Shown here: piece by piece, positions 22,920-32,172 of the stretch
How positions within the stretch are numbered: the first letter of the stretch is position 1
How the letters are laid out: each line of letters begins with the position of its first letter
NCBI GenBank assembly: GCA_945910425.1
Contig: CAMDYM010000007.1
Location: 1 to 51,201 of the forward strand
Direction: 5' to 3'
From: an uncultured Candidatus Melainabacteria bacterium
GTDB lineage: Bacteria; Cyanobacteriota; Vampirovibrionia; Gastranaerophilales; Gastranaerophilaceae
Length of the DNA: 51,201 bases
Made by a program: the position numbers and the translations under genes
The notes under the pieces: model-generated
Told to the model about the DNA's origin: nothing
Seen by the model: the letters and a program-made list of their open reading frames with translations, nothing else
Databases searched by the model: none

Positions 22920-25493
22920 ATGTGTTTTTTTAAGAAGTACCACGAAAGTTTATACAGATGTTTTAAACCATACCAATATGTAGGTGGAGAGTATTTATCC
23001 CACAATAAAGATTTTGACAGTGCAAAAGTAAAATTTGCATTAGCTTTTCCCGATAAATACGAAATAGGAATTTCAAATTTAGGCGTAAGAATTTTATATG
23101 AGCTTATTAATAAAGAACCTGACTTTATGTGTGACAGAGTGTACGCACCGGAGCCTGATTTTAAACCTTCAACACTTTATGGCGTTGAATCAAAAAAATC
23201 ACTAAAAGAATTTGATGCTATCGGATTTTCAGTTCAATACGAAATGTCATATCCTACGATATTAAAAATGCTTGAAATGTCGGGGATTCCATATCGTAAT
23301 GAAGACAGAACAGATGAAGACCCTATTATTATGGCAGGCGGACCTTGCACTTTTAACCCGCTTCCGATAAGTGAATTTATTGACGTATTTATGATAGGTG
23401 ACGGAGAAAATTCAATCATTGAAGCATGTAAAATTCTTGAACAAACAAAAGGAATGCCTCGAGCAGAAAGAATTAAAGCTCTGTGTGAAGGCGAAAACTC
23501 AGGACGTTGGGGCGGGGTAAATGTTATTGAACCGCCGAAAAAAGTGAGAAAAAGAATAGCACAGTTAACACCCGAAACAGCAGCCGTATCTTACCCGATA
23601 CCGTTTTCATCATCAATTCAGGATAGAGCAGTTGTTGAAATTCGCAGAGGATGCGGCAGAATGTGCCGTTTTTGCCAACCGGGACACGTAACATTGCCAA
23701 TTCGGGAACGAAGTGCAGAAGAAATTATTGATTTATCAAAAAAACTTGTTAATACGACAGGATATAATGAATATTCGCTATTATCACTATCGTCAAACGA
23801 TTACTCAAACATAAACGAAGTAATCAAAGAACTTGCGGTTGATTTTAACGACAGAAAAATTTCCGTATCATTGCCAAGCCAAAGGATTGACGGATTTAAT
23901 TTAGAACTGGCAAACCTTGTTCAAAGCGTTCGTAAATCAACAATGACGCTTGCTCCTGAAGCCGGAAGCCAAAGACTAAGAGATGTAATTAAGAAAAACA
24001 TAACAGAAGAACAAATTTTAAACGCTGTTTTAACTCTTTACGAAAACGGATGGAGCAGGGTTAAATTTTATTTTATCTGCGGACTTCCAACTGAAACACG
24101 GGAAGACATGGATGAAATGGCGGAACTATTCAGAAAAATCCGCTGGAGAGCAAAACTTCTAAAAAAAGAAAAAGAGTTAAAACACTCGATTGACTTAACC
24201 TGCACTTTGTCAATTTTTGTACCGAAACCATTCACACCGTTTCAGTGGTGCCCTCAAATGTGTTTAGACAAAGTTACAGAACACATTCATTATTTAATGG
24301 AACAAGTTAAACATATTAAAGGTGTAAAAATTAACTATCATGAAAAATTTGTATCTTTATTAGAAGCAGTCTTAACCCGAGGTGATGCAAGCCTTTGTAA
24401 ATACATTGAAGCACTATACAAAAAAGGCTGTTACTTAGATGCTTGGGGCGAACATTTTGACAAAGAAGTCTGGTTTGATACGGCAAAAGAAGTGGGAATT
24501 GACTTAAATACACTTGCACAAAAGAAATACGAATTAGACGAAGTTTTACCGTGGGATTTTATAGATGTCGGAATTAATAAAGACTGGTTCAAAGCTGAAT
24601 ATATCAAAGCTCACGAAATCGATGCAAATTCACCGCACCTTGTGCCAACCTGCCAACAAAGATGCGTTAATTGCGGAGTCTGCACAAATTTTGGCGTAAA
24701 AAAAGTTATGGCACCACCCTATAAGGCAAGTGAGAAGGCGCAGGAAATTGTAAAACAAGAACACCTTGACCCGTCACTTAGCCCGCAGAACATAAAAGAA
24801 GTTTTCAGGTACCGTATAAAACTTACAAAAACGGGGATTTTAAAATATTTTTCACATTTGGATTGGCAAAACACCTTTTTCAAAGCAATTTCGCGCTCTA
24901 ACTTAAAAGTTGCATTTTCATACGGTTACAATCCTACAATGAAAATCTCAATGGGTGTAGCCTTACCGTTGTTTTGTGAAAGCAAATCAGAGCTTGTTGA
25001 CGTTGATTTATGGGAAGAAGTAAGCGAAGATTATGTAAAATCTGAACTTACCAAGGTTTTACCAAAAGAAGCGCAAATCTTAACCGTACAAAAAATTGAC
25101 CGTTCAACGCCTGCAATTGACCAGTGTGCATGCTGGGCAGAATATAAGGTAAAAATATTTAACCCTCACCCTAGCCCTCTCCAAAAGAAGAGGGAAGAAA
25201 AACCTCTTTACGAATTTAAAGATTTCGTATATAATACAGAAAAAGTTTTATCTTCTGATGAAATTATAATCGAGAAGAAAAACAAAAAAGGTTTAGTAAA
25301 AAAAACAAACATCAAGCAATCAATCGGCTCACACCGATTTGAAGGTGATAGTTTGTACATAGTATTAAAGACAGGACAAACTTCAGAAATTCCTGCGCTG
25401 AGAGCAGATGTTCTAATGAACGTCATAGCACCTGATGTAGTGTTTGAAATTACGCGCGAGAAGTTTCTGACCGAGTCTTTGAATGAGTTATAG
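22920..25493 (+). CDS. Radical SAM protein fused to DUF2344 (TIGR03960/TIGR03936 type)
   Basis: An 857-residue two-part protein. The N-terminal part has a B12-binding-like region (FALAFPDKYEIGISNLGVRILY) and a radical SAM core with CGRMCRFC (C245, C249, C252) for the 4Fe-4S cluster. A second Cys-rich motif CQQRCVNCGVC lies near 578-588. The C-terminal DUF2344 part begins YRIKLTKTGILKYFSHLDW (about 631). Such fusions usually sit directly before rne/rng and are suspected to modify rRNA or tRNA, but the reaction is unknown. That adjacency is kept here. Residues about 748-765 (NPHPSPLQKKREEKPL) are encoded by a palindromic repeat inserted in frame. Confidence 0.9.
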   Translation: MCFFKKYHESLYRCFKPYQYVGGEYLSHNKDFDSAKVKFALAFPDKYEIGISNLGVRILYELINKEPDFMCDRVYAPEPDFKPSTLYGVESKKSLKEFDAIGFSVQYEMSYPTILKMLEMSGIPYRNEDRTDEDPIIMAGGPCTFNPLPISEFIDVFMIGDGENSIIEACKILEQTKGMPRAERIKALCEGENSGRWGGVNVIEPPKKVRKRIAQLTPETAAVSYPIPFSSSIQDRAVVEIRRGCGRMCRFCQPGHVTLPIRERSAEEIIDLSKKLVNTTGYNEYSLLSLSSNDYSNINEVIKELAVDFNDRKISVSLPSQRIDGFNLELANLVQSVRKSTMTLAPEAGSQRLRDVIKKNITEEQILNAVLTLYENGWSRVKFYFICGLPTETREDMDEMAELFRKIRWRAKLLKKEKELKHSIDLTCTLSIFVPKPFTPFQWCPQMCLDKVTEHIHYLMEQVKHIKGVKINYHEKFVSLLEAVLTRGDASLCKYIEALYKKGCYLDAWGEHFDKEVWFDTAKEVGIDLNTLAQKKYELDEVLPWDFIDVGINKDWFKAEYIKAHEIDANSPHLVPTCQQRCVNCGVCTNFGVKKVMAPPYKASEKAQEIVKQEHLDPSLSPQNIKEVFRYRIKLTKTGILKYFSHLDWQNTFFKAISRSNLKVAFSYGYNPTMKISMGVALPLFCESKSELVDVDLWEEVSEDYVKSELTKVLPKEAQILTVQKIDRSTPAIDQCACWAEYKVKIFNPHPSPLQKKREEKPLYEFKDFVYNTEKVLSSDEIIIEKKNKKGLVKKTNIKQSIGSHRFEGDSLYIVLKTGQTSEIPALRADVLMNVIAPDVVFEITREKFLTESLNEL
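25161..25206 (+). repeat. Palindromic element inside the radical SAM gene
   Basis: AACCCTCACCCTAGCCCTCT followed by a CCCTCT / AGAGGG stem (25175-25180 and 25189-25194). It resembles the intergenic element at 27649-27708 (same AACCCTCACCC start and CCCTCTCCAAA core). It is read through in frame and adds about 16 residues to a variable linker of DUF2344. Confidence 0.65.
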
Positions 25494-25506
25494 TAAAGGA
25501 ATTTTT

Positions 25507-27294
25507 ATGAACGACAAAAACAGAAATTCAAATCAACCTGTAGAGAAAAAGATTGTTATTGCAGAACGCGACAACATTGCAGCAGTTCTTGAAAACAAAA
25601 AAGTTACGGATTTTTTCATCCATAGAGGAGATGTATTATTAGGTGATGTTTACCTTGCAACGGTAGATAACATTTTGCCAAGTATTGACGCGGCATTTGT
25701 AAATGTCGGCACCGACAAAATGGGATTTTTACACGCTCAGGATGTTATGGGTAAAGGTACTTTAAAACAAAAACTTTCACCTAAACAAAAACTTATTGTC
25801 CAAGTTGTAAAAGAACCAACCGGACACAAAGGTCCAAGAGTTACAACAGAAATAAGCTTACCGGGACGTTTTCTTGTTTTAATGCCGTACGAACCCGGAG
25901 TCAGCGTAAGTAAAAAAATCGAAAACTCTAAAGAACGCGCAAGATTAAAATCAATTATTAATTTAATCAAACCTGTAGGAGTCGGCGTAATTATCAGAAC
26001 AGAAGCAGAGGGTCAATCAGAAGCCGATATTCAGGAAGATTTAGAAATTTTGTTGGAAAAATGGAACAATATTATGACGTCTGCTGAAACTCTTGACCCG
26101 CCAAATTTAATATATAGAGATCAGGATTTATTATATAGGGTTATCCGTGAAGCATGTACGGAAGATGTAAAAGAAATCATAGTCGATACTCCGTTTGCAA
26201 TGAACAGAGTTCAATCAATCCTCCAAAACTGGCACATGGCAAAAGGAACTCAAGTAACTTTATATAAAGGTACCGAACCGCTTTTAATTGCTATGGATAT
26301 CCATAAAGAAATTAAAGCCGCATTAAATGTTAAAGTTAATATGCCATCAGGCGGTTATCTGTTTATCCAGCAAACAGAAGCATTAACGGTAATTGATGTA
26401 AATAGCGGTAAATTCATAAGTTCGGCTACACAAGATGAAACAATTCTAAAAACAAATATTGAAGCAGTTCACGAAATTGCGCGCCAATTACGTTTAAGAA
26501 ACATCGGCGGCATGATTATCATTGACTTTATTGATATGATGACAAGAGCAGACAAACTTGCAATGATGGAAGAACTGGAAATTGCATTAGAACCTGATAA
26601 AGCAAAACCTCAAGTCGGTCAATTATCTGATTTGGGACTTGTTGAACTTACAAGACACCGTCAGGGGCAGTCTTTATCAGAAATCTTTACGAAAAAATGT
26701 CCTCACTGCCAAGGAAGCGGCGAACATATAATTGAATTTAACTTTGCAACTCCGACAGCAGAAGGCGAATACCGGGCAAAAGCGGCTAAAACAAAACTTC
26801 CGATAAGCAATTTCAACAAAAAGAACAACAAGTTCAACAAAAACAATAATAACCAACAGCAACCTCAAGAAGCCGAACCTGTTCAAGAGCAACCACAAAA
26901 GATTGCAATTGAAACAGAACCATCTGCTGTTGCGGCAGAAGAAATTGTAAAAAAAGAAAACAACAGACGCAAAAATAACAGAAAAAACAAATTTAAAGCT
27001 CCTCAGGAAGAACCTGTAACTACAACAGAAGCAGTTACGGTCGAAGCTCCTACAGTAGAAGAACAGGAGCCAACCGTGGTTGAAGAACCTAAAATTAAAG
27101 GCAAATCAAGAAAAAGAAAGACTTCAACTAAAAAAGCCGAGGAAGAAGCTCCAACACCTCAAGTGGAAGAAACTCCGATTGAAGCACCTGTTGTTGAAGA
27201 GGAAGCGCCTAAAAAGAAAACAAGAAGACCAAACAGAGGATCTTCAAAAACAAAAAAATCAACTAAAAAAACAGAGGAAACAAGTGAAGAATAA
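25507..27294 (+). CDS. rng: Ribonuclease E/G family endoribonuclease
   Basis: A 595-residue RNase E/G: S1 RNA-binding domain at about 30-120 (FIHRGDVLLGDVYLATVDNI), catalytic metal aspartates in VIDVNSG (about 297) and IIDFIDM (about 340), and the Zn-link CPHC (about 398-401) used for dimer formation. The tail from about 430 is low-complexity, rich in Asn, Lys, Glu and Pro, as in RNase E scaffold tails that bind RNA and partners. I chose the ATG at 25507 because AAAGGA lies 7 bases before it; the in-frame ATG at 25483 lies inside the preceding gene and has no such site. The gene follows the radical SAM gene and overlaps the next one. Confidence 0.95.
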   Translation: MNDKNRNSNQPVEKKIVIAERDNIAAVLENKKVTDFFIHRGDVLLGDVYLATVDNILPSIDAAFVNVGTDKMGFLHAQDVMGKGTLKQKLSPKQKLIVQVVKEPTGHKGPRVTTEISLPGRFLVLMPYEPGVSVSKKIENSKERARLKSIINLIKPVGVGVIIRTEAEGQSEADIQEDLEILLEKWNNIMTSAETLDPPNLIYRDQDLLYRVIREACTEDVKEIIVDTPFAMNRVQSILQNWHMAKGTQVTLYKGTEPLLIAMDIHKEIKAALNVKVNMPSGGYLFIQQTEALTVIDVNSGKFISSATQDETILKTNIEAVHEIARQLRLRNIGGMIIIDFIDMMTRADKLAMMEELEIALEPDKAKPQVGQLSDLGLVELTRHRQGQSLSEIFTKKCPHCQGSGEHIIEFNFATPTAEGEYRAKAAKTKLPISNFNKKNNKFNKNNNNQQQPQEAEPVQEQPQKIAIETEPSAVAAEEIVKKENNRRKNNRKNKFKAPQEEPVTTTEAVTVEAPTVEEQEPTVVEEPKIKGKSRKRKTSTKKAEEEAPTPQVEETPIEAPVVEEEAPKKKTRRPNRGSSKTKKSTKKTEETSEE

Positions 27295-27586
27295 ATTCTT
27301 AAATAAATTACAATCAGCAATCTTAGCGGTGGTTTTTACCACTGCTGAGGCTGCTTATGCAAGACCTGTTGTAACACCTGAGATGAAAACAATTATCACC
27401 AAATTTTCACTTGCAATGGCAGGAGTTATTGTTTTTTCTATAGTAATTTCTATAGGACTTGCGCTTTACAACAAATTCTTTGTCGATAAACAAATCAAAG
27501 ACTTCAAAATGAACGCTGATTCACTAAGAACTCCGACAGACAAAGACGAAGCAATAATGTCATTCATCACAAGAAACAAGGGCTAG
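27284..27586 (+). CDS. Small exported membrane protein starting inside rng
   Basis: A 100-residue protein beginning at GTG 27284, in another frame, 11 bases before the end of the rng gene. GAGGA in the rng coding sequence serves as its ribosome site. It has a signal-peptide-like start (KNKFLNKLQSAILAVVFTTAEAAYA), a membrane helix at about 43-66 (SLAMAGVIVFSIVISIGLALYN) and a short charged C-terminal tail. The frame stays open far upstream but that part is the rng tail read out of frame. No family recognised; the overlap means coupled translation with rng. Confidence 0.72.
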   Translation: MKNKFLNKLQSAILAVVFTTAEAAYARPVVTPEMKTIITKFSLAMAGVIVFSIVISIGLALYNKFFVDKQIKDFKMNADSLRTPTDKDEAIMSFITRNKG

Positions 27587-27620
27587 GGGTAAATATTATG
27601 GCGCTGAAAATATTTGCATG

Positions 27621-27748
27621 ATTATCGTAACAACAATGAGAAAGGGTAACCCTCACCCCCATTCCCTCTCCAAATGGGAGAAGGTGACTGAAAACGGGAT
27701 AGGGGAGTAAATTTACAGAATTATCATCACAACAAAGGTAAGGGATAA
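27621..27748 (+). repeat. Intergenic palindromic element with near-duplicate flanks
   Basis: The core 27649-27708 (CCCTCACCCCCATTCCCTCT then CCAAATGGGAGAAGG) is a relative of the element at 25161. It is flanked by imperfect direct repeats of about 30 bases: ATTATCGTAACAACAATGAG (27621) and ATTATCATCACAACAAAGGT (27720), both running into AAGGG(A)TAA. The second copy supplies the ribosome site of the pilin-like gene. Confidence 0.6.
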
Positions 27749-27979
27749 ATGATAAAAAAACACAATGCGTTTGGAATATTAGAACTGCTTATTGTAATAA
27801 TTATTGCCATTGTTGTTTATTTCAGCTTTTTTCACTCAAACTACGGCAGGAAAAACCCGTTTGATGATAATGCAGGGATAAAAACTCAGCAGCAGGCAGT
27901 TGACAGTAAAATTCAGGAAATCGAAGACTACAAAAAACTGCGACAAGATATTGAAAAAAATTTACAAAAGGGATACTAA
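27749..27979 (+). CDS. Very short type IV pilin-like protein
   Basis: A 76-residue protein with a prepilin signature: MIKKHNA then FGILELLIVIIIAIVVYFSF, with Phe+1 and Glu+5 and a long hydrophobic helix. The residue before the cut site is Ala instead of Gly, as in the large prepilin at 42362. The remaining 45 residues are charged and helical (QQQAVDSKIQEIEDYKKLRQDI), too short for a normal pilin head, so it is a minor pseudopilin or membrane-anchored helix. AAGGTAAGGG precedes the ATG. The stop codon directly abuts the sdaAB ATG, so both are probably translated together. Confidence 0.7.
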   Translation: MIKKHNAFGILELLIVIIIAIVVYFSFFHSNYGRKNPFDDNAGIKTQQQAVDSKIQEIEDYKKLRQDIEKNLQKGY

Positions 27980-28642
27980 ATGAAAAAGTCAACACTATTT
28001 GATATAATTTCACCGATTATGATAGGACCTTCAAGTTCGCACACAGCAGGTGCCGTAAGACTTGGACTGCTTGCTAGAAACATATATAAAAACACTCCTA
28101 AAAAAGTTATTTTTAAACTTTATAATTCATACGCCCACACAGGTAAAGGTCATGGAACTGAAAAAGGCTTACTTGCAGGGGTATTAGGACTAAGTGTTGA
28201 AGACAGACGAATTAAAGATATATTTAGCTCTGATATTGCAAAAACAATTGAATACGAATTTGAATATCAAGACAACTTCAAATATCACCCAAACGCTGTT
28301 GATATGACGTTTATTGGCGAAAATAAGATGTTCATATCAGGAGAATCCGTCGGCGCAGGAGAAATCGCAATAAGACAAATTAATGATTTTCACGTAAAAC
28401 TCACAGGAAAATACAACACACTTCTTATTGTGCATAGAGATATGCCGGGCATGATTTCACAAGTTTCATCACTTTTACAGTACCACAATATTAATATTGC
28501 ATCGCTGTTTTGCGACAGGAGCGCAAAAGGTCAGCAAGCTTCAATGGTCATAAGTATCGACGGTCAGATAGGTGAAGATATAATAGAAATCGTAGAAGAA
28601 ATTCCTGAAATTTATTTTGTAAGTTACATAAAGAAATTATAA
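27980..28642 (+). CDS. sdaAB: L-serine dehydratase beta subunit
   Basis: Regulatory subunit of the iron-sulfur L-serine deaminase (serine to pyruvate and ammonia). The 220-residue protein has the family start IISPIMIGPSSSHTAGAVRLG, and an ACT domain from about residue 148 (LLIVHRDMPGMISQVSSLLQYHNIN...), where serine or another amino acid may bind. The enzyme is split into two chains as in Bacillus and Clostridium. There is no space between this start and the upstream stop; AAAAGGG in the end of that gene serves as ribosome site. The alpha subunit follows 16 bases later. Confidence 0.95.
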   Translation: MKKSTLFDIISPIMIGPSSSHTAGAVRLGLLARNIYKNTPKKVIFKLYNSYAHTGKGHGTEKGLLAGVLGLSVEDRRIKDIFSSDIAKTIEYEFEYQDNFKYHPNAVDMTFIGENKMFISGESVGAGEIAIRQINDFHVKLTGKYNTLLIVHRDMPGMISQVSSLLQYHNINIASLFCDRSAKGQQASMVISIDGQIGEDIIEIVEEIPEIYFVSYIKKL

Positions 28643-28658
28643 TCGGAAAGAAAAATTC

Positions 28659-29534
28659 ATGAACATAAATACATTTGAACAATTAAACGAAATCTGCATA
28701 TCGCAAAACAAAAAGATTTACGAAGTCGCACAGGAAAATATGGCAAAAGATGCTGATATTACAATAGATGAAGTGCGTGCATTTACAAATCGAAGTCTTT
28801 TTGCAATGAAAGAAGCTATCCAAACAGGCTTGGCAAGTAAAGAACTATCATTAAGCGGGATGTGCGGCCAGGATTGTGACAGAGTTCAAAAACGATTCAG
28901 ACAAACTCCTGCAATTTTTGGTAAAACCTTTGAAAAAATCATAACATACGCACTTGCAACAAGCGAAGAAAATATCAGAATGGGTAAAATAGTAGCTTGC
29001 CCGACAGCAGGCTCTTGCGGAATTTTGCCCTCAACTCTCGTTGCAATAAGCGAAGACTTTGATTACTCCGAAAGAATTCAAATTGATGCACTGATAACAG
29101 CAGGCGAAATCGGCAGAATTGTATCAAATAAAGTAGCACTGGCAGGAGCTGTAGCAGGGTGTCAGGCAGAATGCGGAACGGCAGCCGCAATGAGTGCTGC
29201 TGCAATTTGCCAGATGAGAAGCGGCTCTGTTTCTCAAATTTTAAATGCCGCAGCCTTAACCTTAAAAAACATTTTAGGCTTAACATGTGACCCTGTTGCA
29301 GGGCTTGTAGAAGTTCCATGCGTAAAAAGAAACCCGATTATGGCAGTTTTATCAATTACAGCAGTAGAATTAGCATTATCAGGAGTTGAATCAAAAATTC
29401 CTATTGATGAAATTATTGATGCCATGGAACAAACAGGAGCATTGATGTCACCGACACTCAAAGAAAGCTCTCAAGCAGGACTTGCTACAACAAAAACAGG
29501 ATTAGAAGTTCAAAAAAGAGTTTTCGGAAGGTAA
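28659..29534 (+). CDS. sdaAA: L-serine dehydratase alpha subunit
   Basis: Catalytic subunit, 291 residues, carrying the 4Fe-4S cluster that binds serine directly. Motifs: CPTAGSCGILPSTLVA (about 113), CDPVAGLVEVPCVKRN (about 211) and the C-terminal LMSPTLKESSQAGLATTKTG. The cysteines in these motifs match the cluster ligands of the family. It functions with the beta subunit encoded 16 bases upstream. CGGAAAG precedes the ATG. No terminator is evident in the 207 bases before the next gene, which has its own promoter. Confidence 0.95.
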   Translation: MNINTFEQLNEICISQNKKIYEVAQENMAKDADITIDEVRAFTNRSLFAMKEAIQTGLASKELSLSGMCGQDCDRVQKRFRQTPAIFGKTFEKIITYALATSEENIRMGKIVACPTAGSCGILPSTLVAISEDFDYSERIQIDALITAGEIGRIVSNKVALAGAVAGCQAECGTAAAMSAAAICQMRSGSVSQILNAAALTLKNILGLTCDPVAGLVEVPCVKRNPIMAVLSITAVELALSGVESKIPIDEIIDAMEQTGALMSPTLKESSQAGLATTKTGLEVQKRVFGR

Positions 29535-29625
29535 ATGTAATGTAATGCACCTCACACCTCTAAAGAGATACGACCTAAATTCTTTTCAACTTTATTACAA
29601 GTTGTTTACACTAATATAACAATTT

Positions 29626-29654
29626 TTGACATTCCGTGATTTTACTGTTACACT
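29626..29654 (+). promoter_or_regulatory. Housekeeping promoter of the binding-protein/TolC fusion gene
   Basis: TTGACA at 29626-29631, a 17-base spacer and TACACT at 29649-29654. The predicted start near 29661 leaves a leader of about 80 bases with AGGAG and GGGGAAAG before the ATG at 29742. Confidence 0.65.
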
Positions 29655-29741
29655 AAGCACAGGTTTAGTGTTTATATTAAGTGAGAATAAAATATATATC
29701 TAAATTAAATTAGATTAGATTTAGGAGTTAGGGGAAAGAAA

Positions 29742-32168
29742 ATGAAGAGATTTTTTGCATTAGTACTTACATTTGTACTTCTATTTGCGTTTAGCGGTGC
29801 CGGGCTGGCAATAACAGAATCGCCTGCCGCAAAAAGACCATTGCAAACAGCACCAAACGCAAAAACAGTAGAATTAGCATTCGTATTTGACGGTCCGTCA
29901 GATAAAAACCAGGAAGTATTAAAAGTTTTTCAACAAACAATCACGAAATCCCTTCTGCCTGATTATAAAGCATCATTTCCAAATGATTTAATATTCACAG
30001 GCGATTGGAGCGATAAGGGAGCAATAAATGCATCCGAAAAGGCACTATCTTCCCGCGCGTTTATGGTAATCTCGCTTGGATACCTTTCAAGTAATTATTA
30101 TGCAGAAAAAAAGAATAAAAATAAATATGTGATAACAATTGATCAATACGGTTTAAGAGATTTTGGAGATAAATTCTTTAATCCGCTTCAACAATCGGTA
30201 AACGATTTTATTTTATTTAAAAAACTTGTTCCAAACCAAAAAAAAGCTGCAATTTTAATGAATGAAAACTTCTACAAAACTAAAAATAATTGGAACCAGG
30301 TTATCTCTAAAAAATTAAAAGAGAAAAACTGCGAGCTTGATTATGTAATAATCCCTGTAAATTCTAACATTAAAAGTGTAATTGAAAAAATTCCGAACGA
30401 TGTTGATACTGTTTTTGTAACTCCATTATTTAACATTACAACAGCACAACGAAAAGACTTATATAAAGCAATTAATGATAAAAAACTTCCGACTTTTTCA
30501 TCTGTGGGGAAAGAAGATGTTGATTTAGGAGCAATGCTTGGAACTTCGACATTTGACGTAGATAAAAAAATAGCAGAAGCAACATCATTTAATATTCACG
30601 GAGTCCTGCACGGAGCAGCTGTCAAAAATGAAAAAATACCGTTTTATGATGATAAAGTAATATTTTTTAATTCCGATACCGCCGAAGCTGTCGGATACAC
30701 AGCACCGTTAAGGCTTTTAAACAATGCGGAAGTAATATCACATAAAGAACTTCCAAAATATGATTTAGCTTATATTTTAAATACTTTAGAAGAAAACAAC
30801 CTTGATATTGCACGTAAAAAATACCTGATTTCAGCAGCAAGAAGAGCAACAACCGCAGCATATTTAAGATACTTACCAACATTAAGATTAGACTTGGGAC
30901 ACCAATCATATAATGACGGATATGCACAATCTTATTCAAACGTACCAACCAGAGTCGGACAATTTACAGTGGGGATGGATCAGGTAATTTATTCACCGGA
31001 TTTGGTTACAAATATTATTGTAAAGCACAAAAAATTAAAATTTGATAAAGCCGAAAAGGCACTGACAGAAGCAACAGTCGGCTTAGATACAGGACTTTTA
31101 TATATCGACATGCTTATGCTTGAAAATATGATAAAAGTTCAGGATGAATATGTTCAGGAAACAAGAGAAAACCTTGCTATAGCAAGAGTTCGAGAAAAGA
31201 CAGGCAAATGCGGAACAGAAGAAATCTTGCGCTGGGCAGGTGAAGTAAGCGAAGCTGAGAAAAAACTTCTCAGCATGAGAGCTGATTATAAAAACATAAA
31301 AATCACATTAAACAAATTACTATACCAAGACCAAAAAGGTGATTTTACGCTCGTACCGCTAACCGCAAGCGACCCTGCATTTTTCACATCTGACCTGCAT
31401 ATTATAGACCACGTCAGAGATCCGCAAAAATTAAGTAAATTTACAGACATGCTGGTAGATGAAGTTATCTATCTTGCACCTGAAACAACGAAATTAAAAG
31501 CTGCGATTGCAATGAAAAAAGCAGAGATTTCAAACTATGCCCAAAAATTTGTAATGCCAAATGCCAAATTATCACTTGAATACGGCACCCAATTTGACAG
31601 ACATCTGCCTTACGAAAACGAAGGACACCTTCAAATGGCATCGACATATCTGTCAACAGGCGGACTAATGGGTACACCATGGCTTGGATTAGATAAAAAT
31701 TCAACACGTGTAATGGTTGCAGCACAGTGGAAACCTATTGAAGGCGGTACAAAAATTGCAGAAATTGCAAGATGTAAAGCTGAATTAAATGAATTAAAAG
31801 CCTATTTAGAACAGGTTAATACTGAACTTGAAATGACTGTAAGAGAAGTTGTTAACCGCGCAATTGCAAAATACTTTATTATAGAAAAATCATATAAAGC
31901 AATGTTCGCAGAAGCCGAAAACTATCAAATGGTTAAAAACAAATACTTAATGGGACAAGTTCCGATAAATCAGGTATCAGATGCCCAACACCTGTACTTC
32001 AGCGCAAAAATTGATGCCTTAAATTCTCAATATGAGTTTTTCAAAGAACTTATGTGGGTACAAAGAGGACTTGTATCTGTGAACTGGACAAAAGCAAACG
32101 AGCGGGCAAAAAACTGGATAAAAGGAATACCTGATATTCTGCCGGCCGAAGAAGATTTTTCATTGTAA
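29742..32168 (+). CDS. Periplasmic-binding-fold / TolC-like fusion protein
   Basis: An 808-residue exported protein of two parts. After a signal peptide (about 1-23) comes a region (about 45-315) with the pattern of type I periplasmic binding proteins of the ABC_sub_bind type: VELAFVFDGPSDKN, FMVISLG, NQKKAAILMN, VDTVFVTPLF, KKLPTFSS..EDVDLGAMLG. From about 345 it is a TolC-like outer-membrane factor with paired long coiled helices (DLAYILNTLEENNLDIARKK, LDTGLLYIDMLMLENMIKVQ, and the second repeat ending VPINQVSDAQHLYFSAKID). This would put a ligand-binding domain on the periplasmic side of an outer-membrane channel. No inner-membrane partner is adjacent. Domain calls are by pattern. Confidence 0.75.
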   Translation: MKRFFALVLTFVLLFAFSGAGLAITESPAAKRPLQTAPNAKTVELAFVFDGPSDKNQEVLKVFQQTITKSLLPDYKASFPNDLIFTGDWSDKGAINASEKALSSRAFMVISLGYLSSNYYAEKKNKNKYVITIDQYGLRDFGDKFFNPLQQSVNDFILFKKLVPNQKKAAILMNENFYKTKNNWNQVISKKLKEKNCELDYVIIPVNSNIKSVIEKIPNDVDTVFVTPLFNITTAQRKDLYKAINDKKLPTFSSVGKEDVDLGAMLGTSTFDVDKKIAEATSFNIHGVLHGAAVKNEKIPFYDDKVIFFNSDTAEAVGYTAPLRLLNNAEVISHKELPKYDLAYILNTLEENNLDIARKKYLISAARRATTAAYLRYLPTLRLDLGHQSYNDGYAQSYSNVPTRVGQFTVGMDQVIYSPDLVTNIIVKHKKLKFDKAEKALTEATVGLDTGLLYIDMLMLENMIKVQDEYVQETRENLAIARVREKTGKCGTEEILRWAGEVSEAEKKLLSMRADYKNIKITLNKLLYQDQKGDFTLVPLTASDPAFFTSDLHIIDHVRDPQKLSKFTDMLVDEVIYLAPETTKLKAAIAMKKAEISNYAQKFVMPNAKLSLEYGTQFDRHLPYENEGHLQMASTYLSTGGLMGTPWLGLDKNSTRVMVAAQWKPIEGGTKIAEIARCKAELNELKAYLEQVNTELEMTVREVVNRAIAKYFIIEKSYKAMFAEAENYQMVKNKYLMGQVPINQVSDAQHLYFSAKIDALNSQYEFFKELMWVQRGLVSVNWTKANERAKNWIKGIPDILPAEEDFSL

Positions 32169-32172
32169 AACG

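Noticed and set aside
27080-27283. Upstream extension of the 27284 membrane protein (Lys/Leu/Arg-rich, about 68 residues)
   Set aside because: It is the low-complexity rng tail read in another frame; the GTG at 27284 has a ribosome site and begins a signal peptide.
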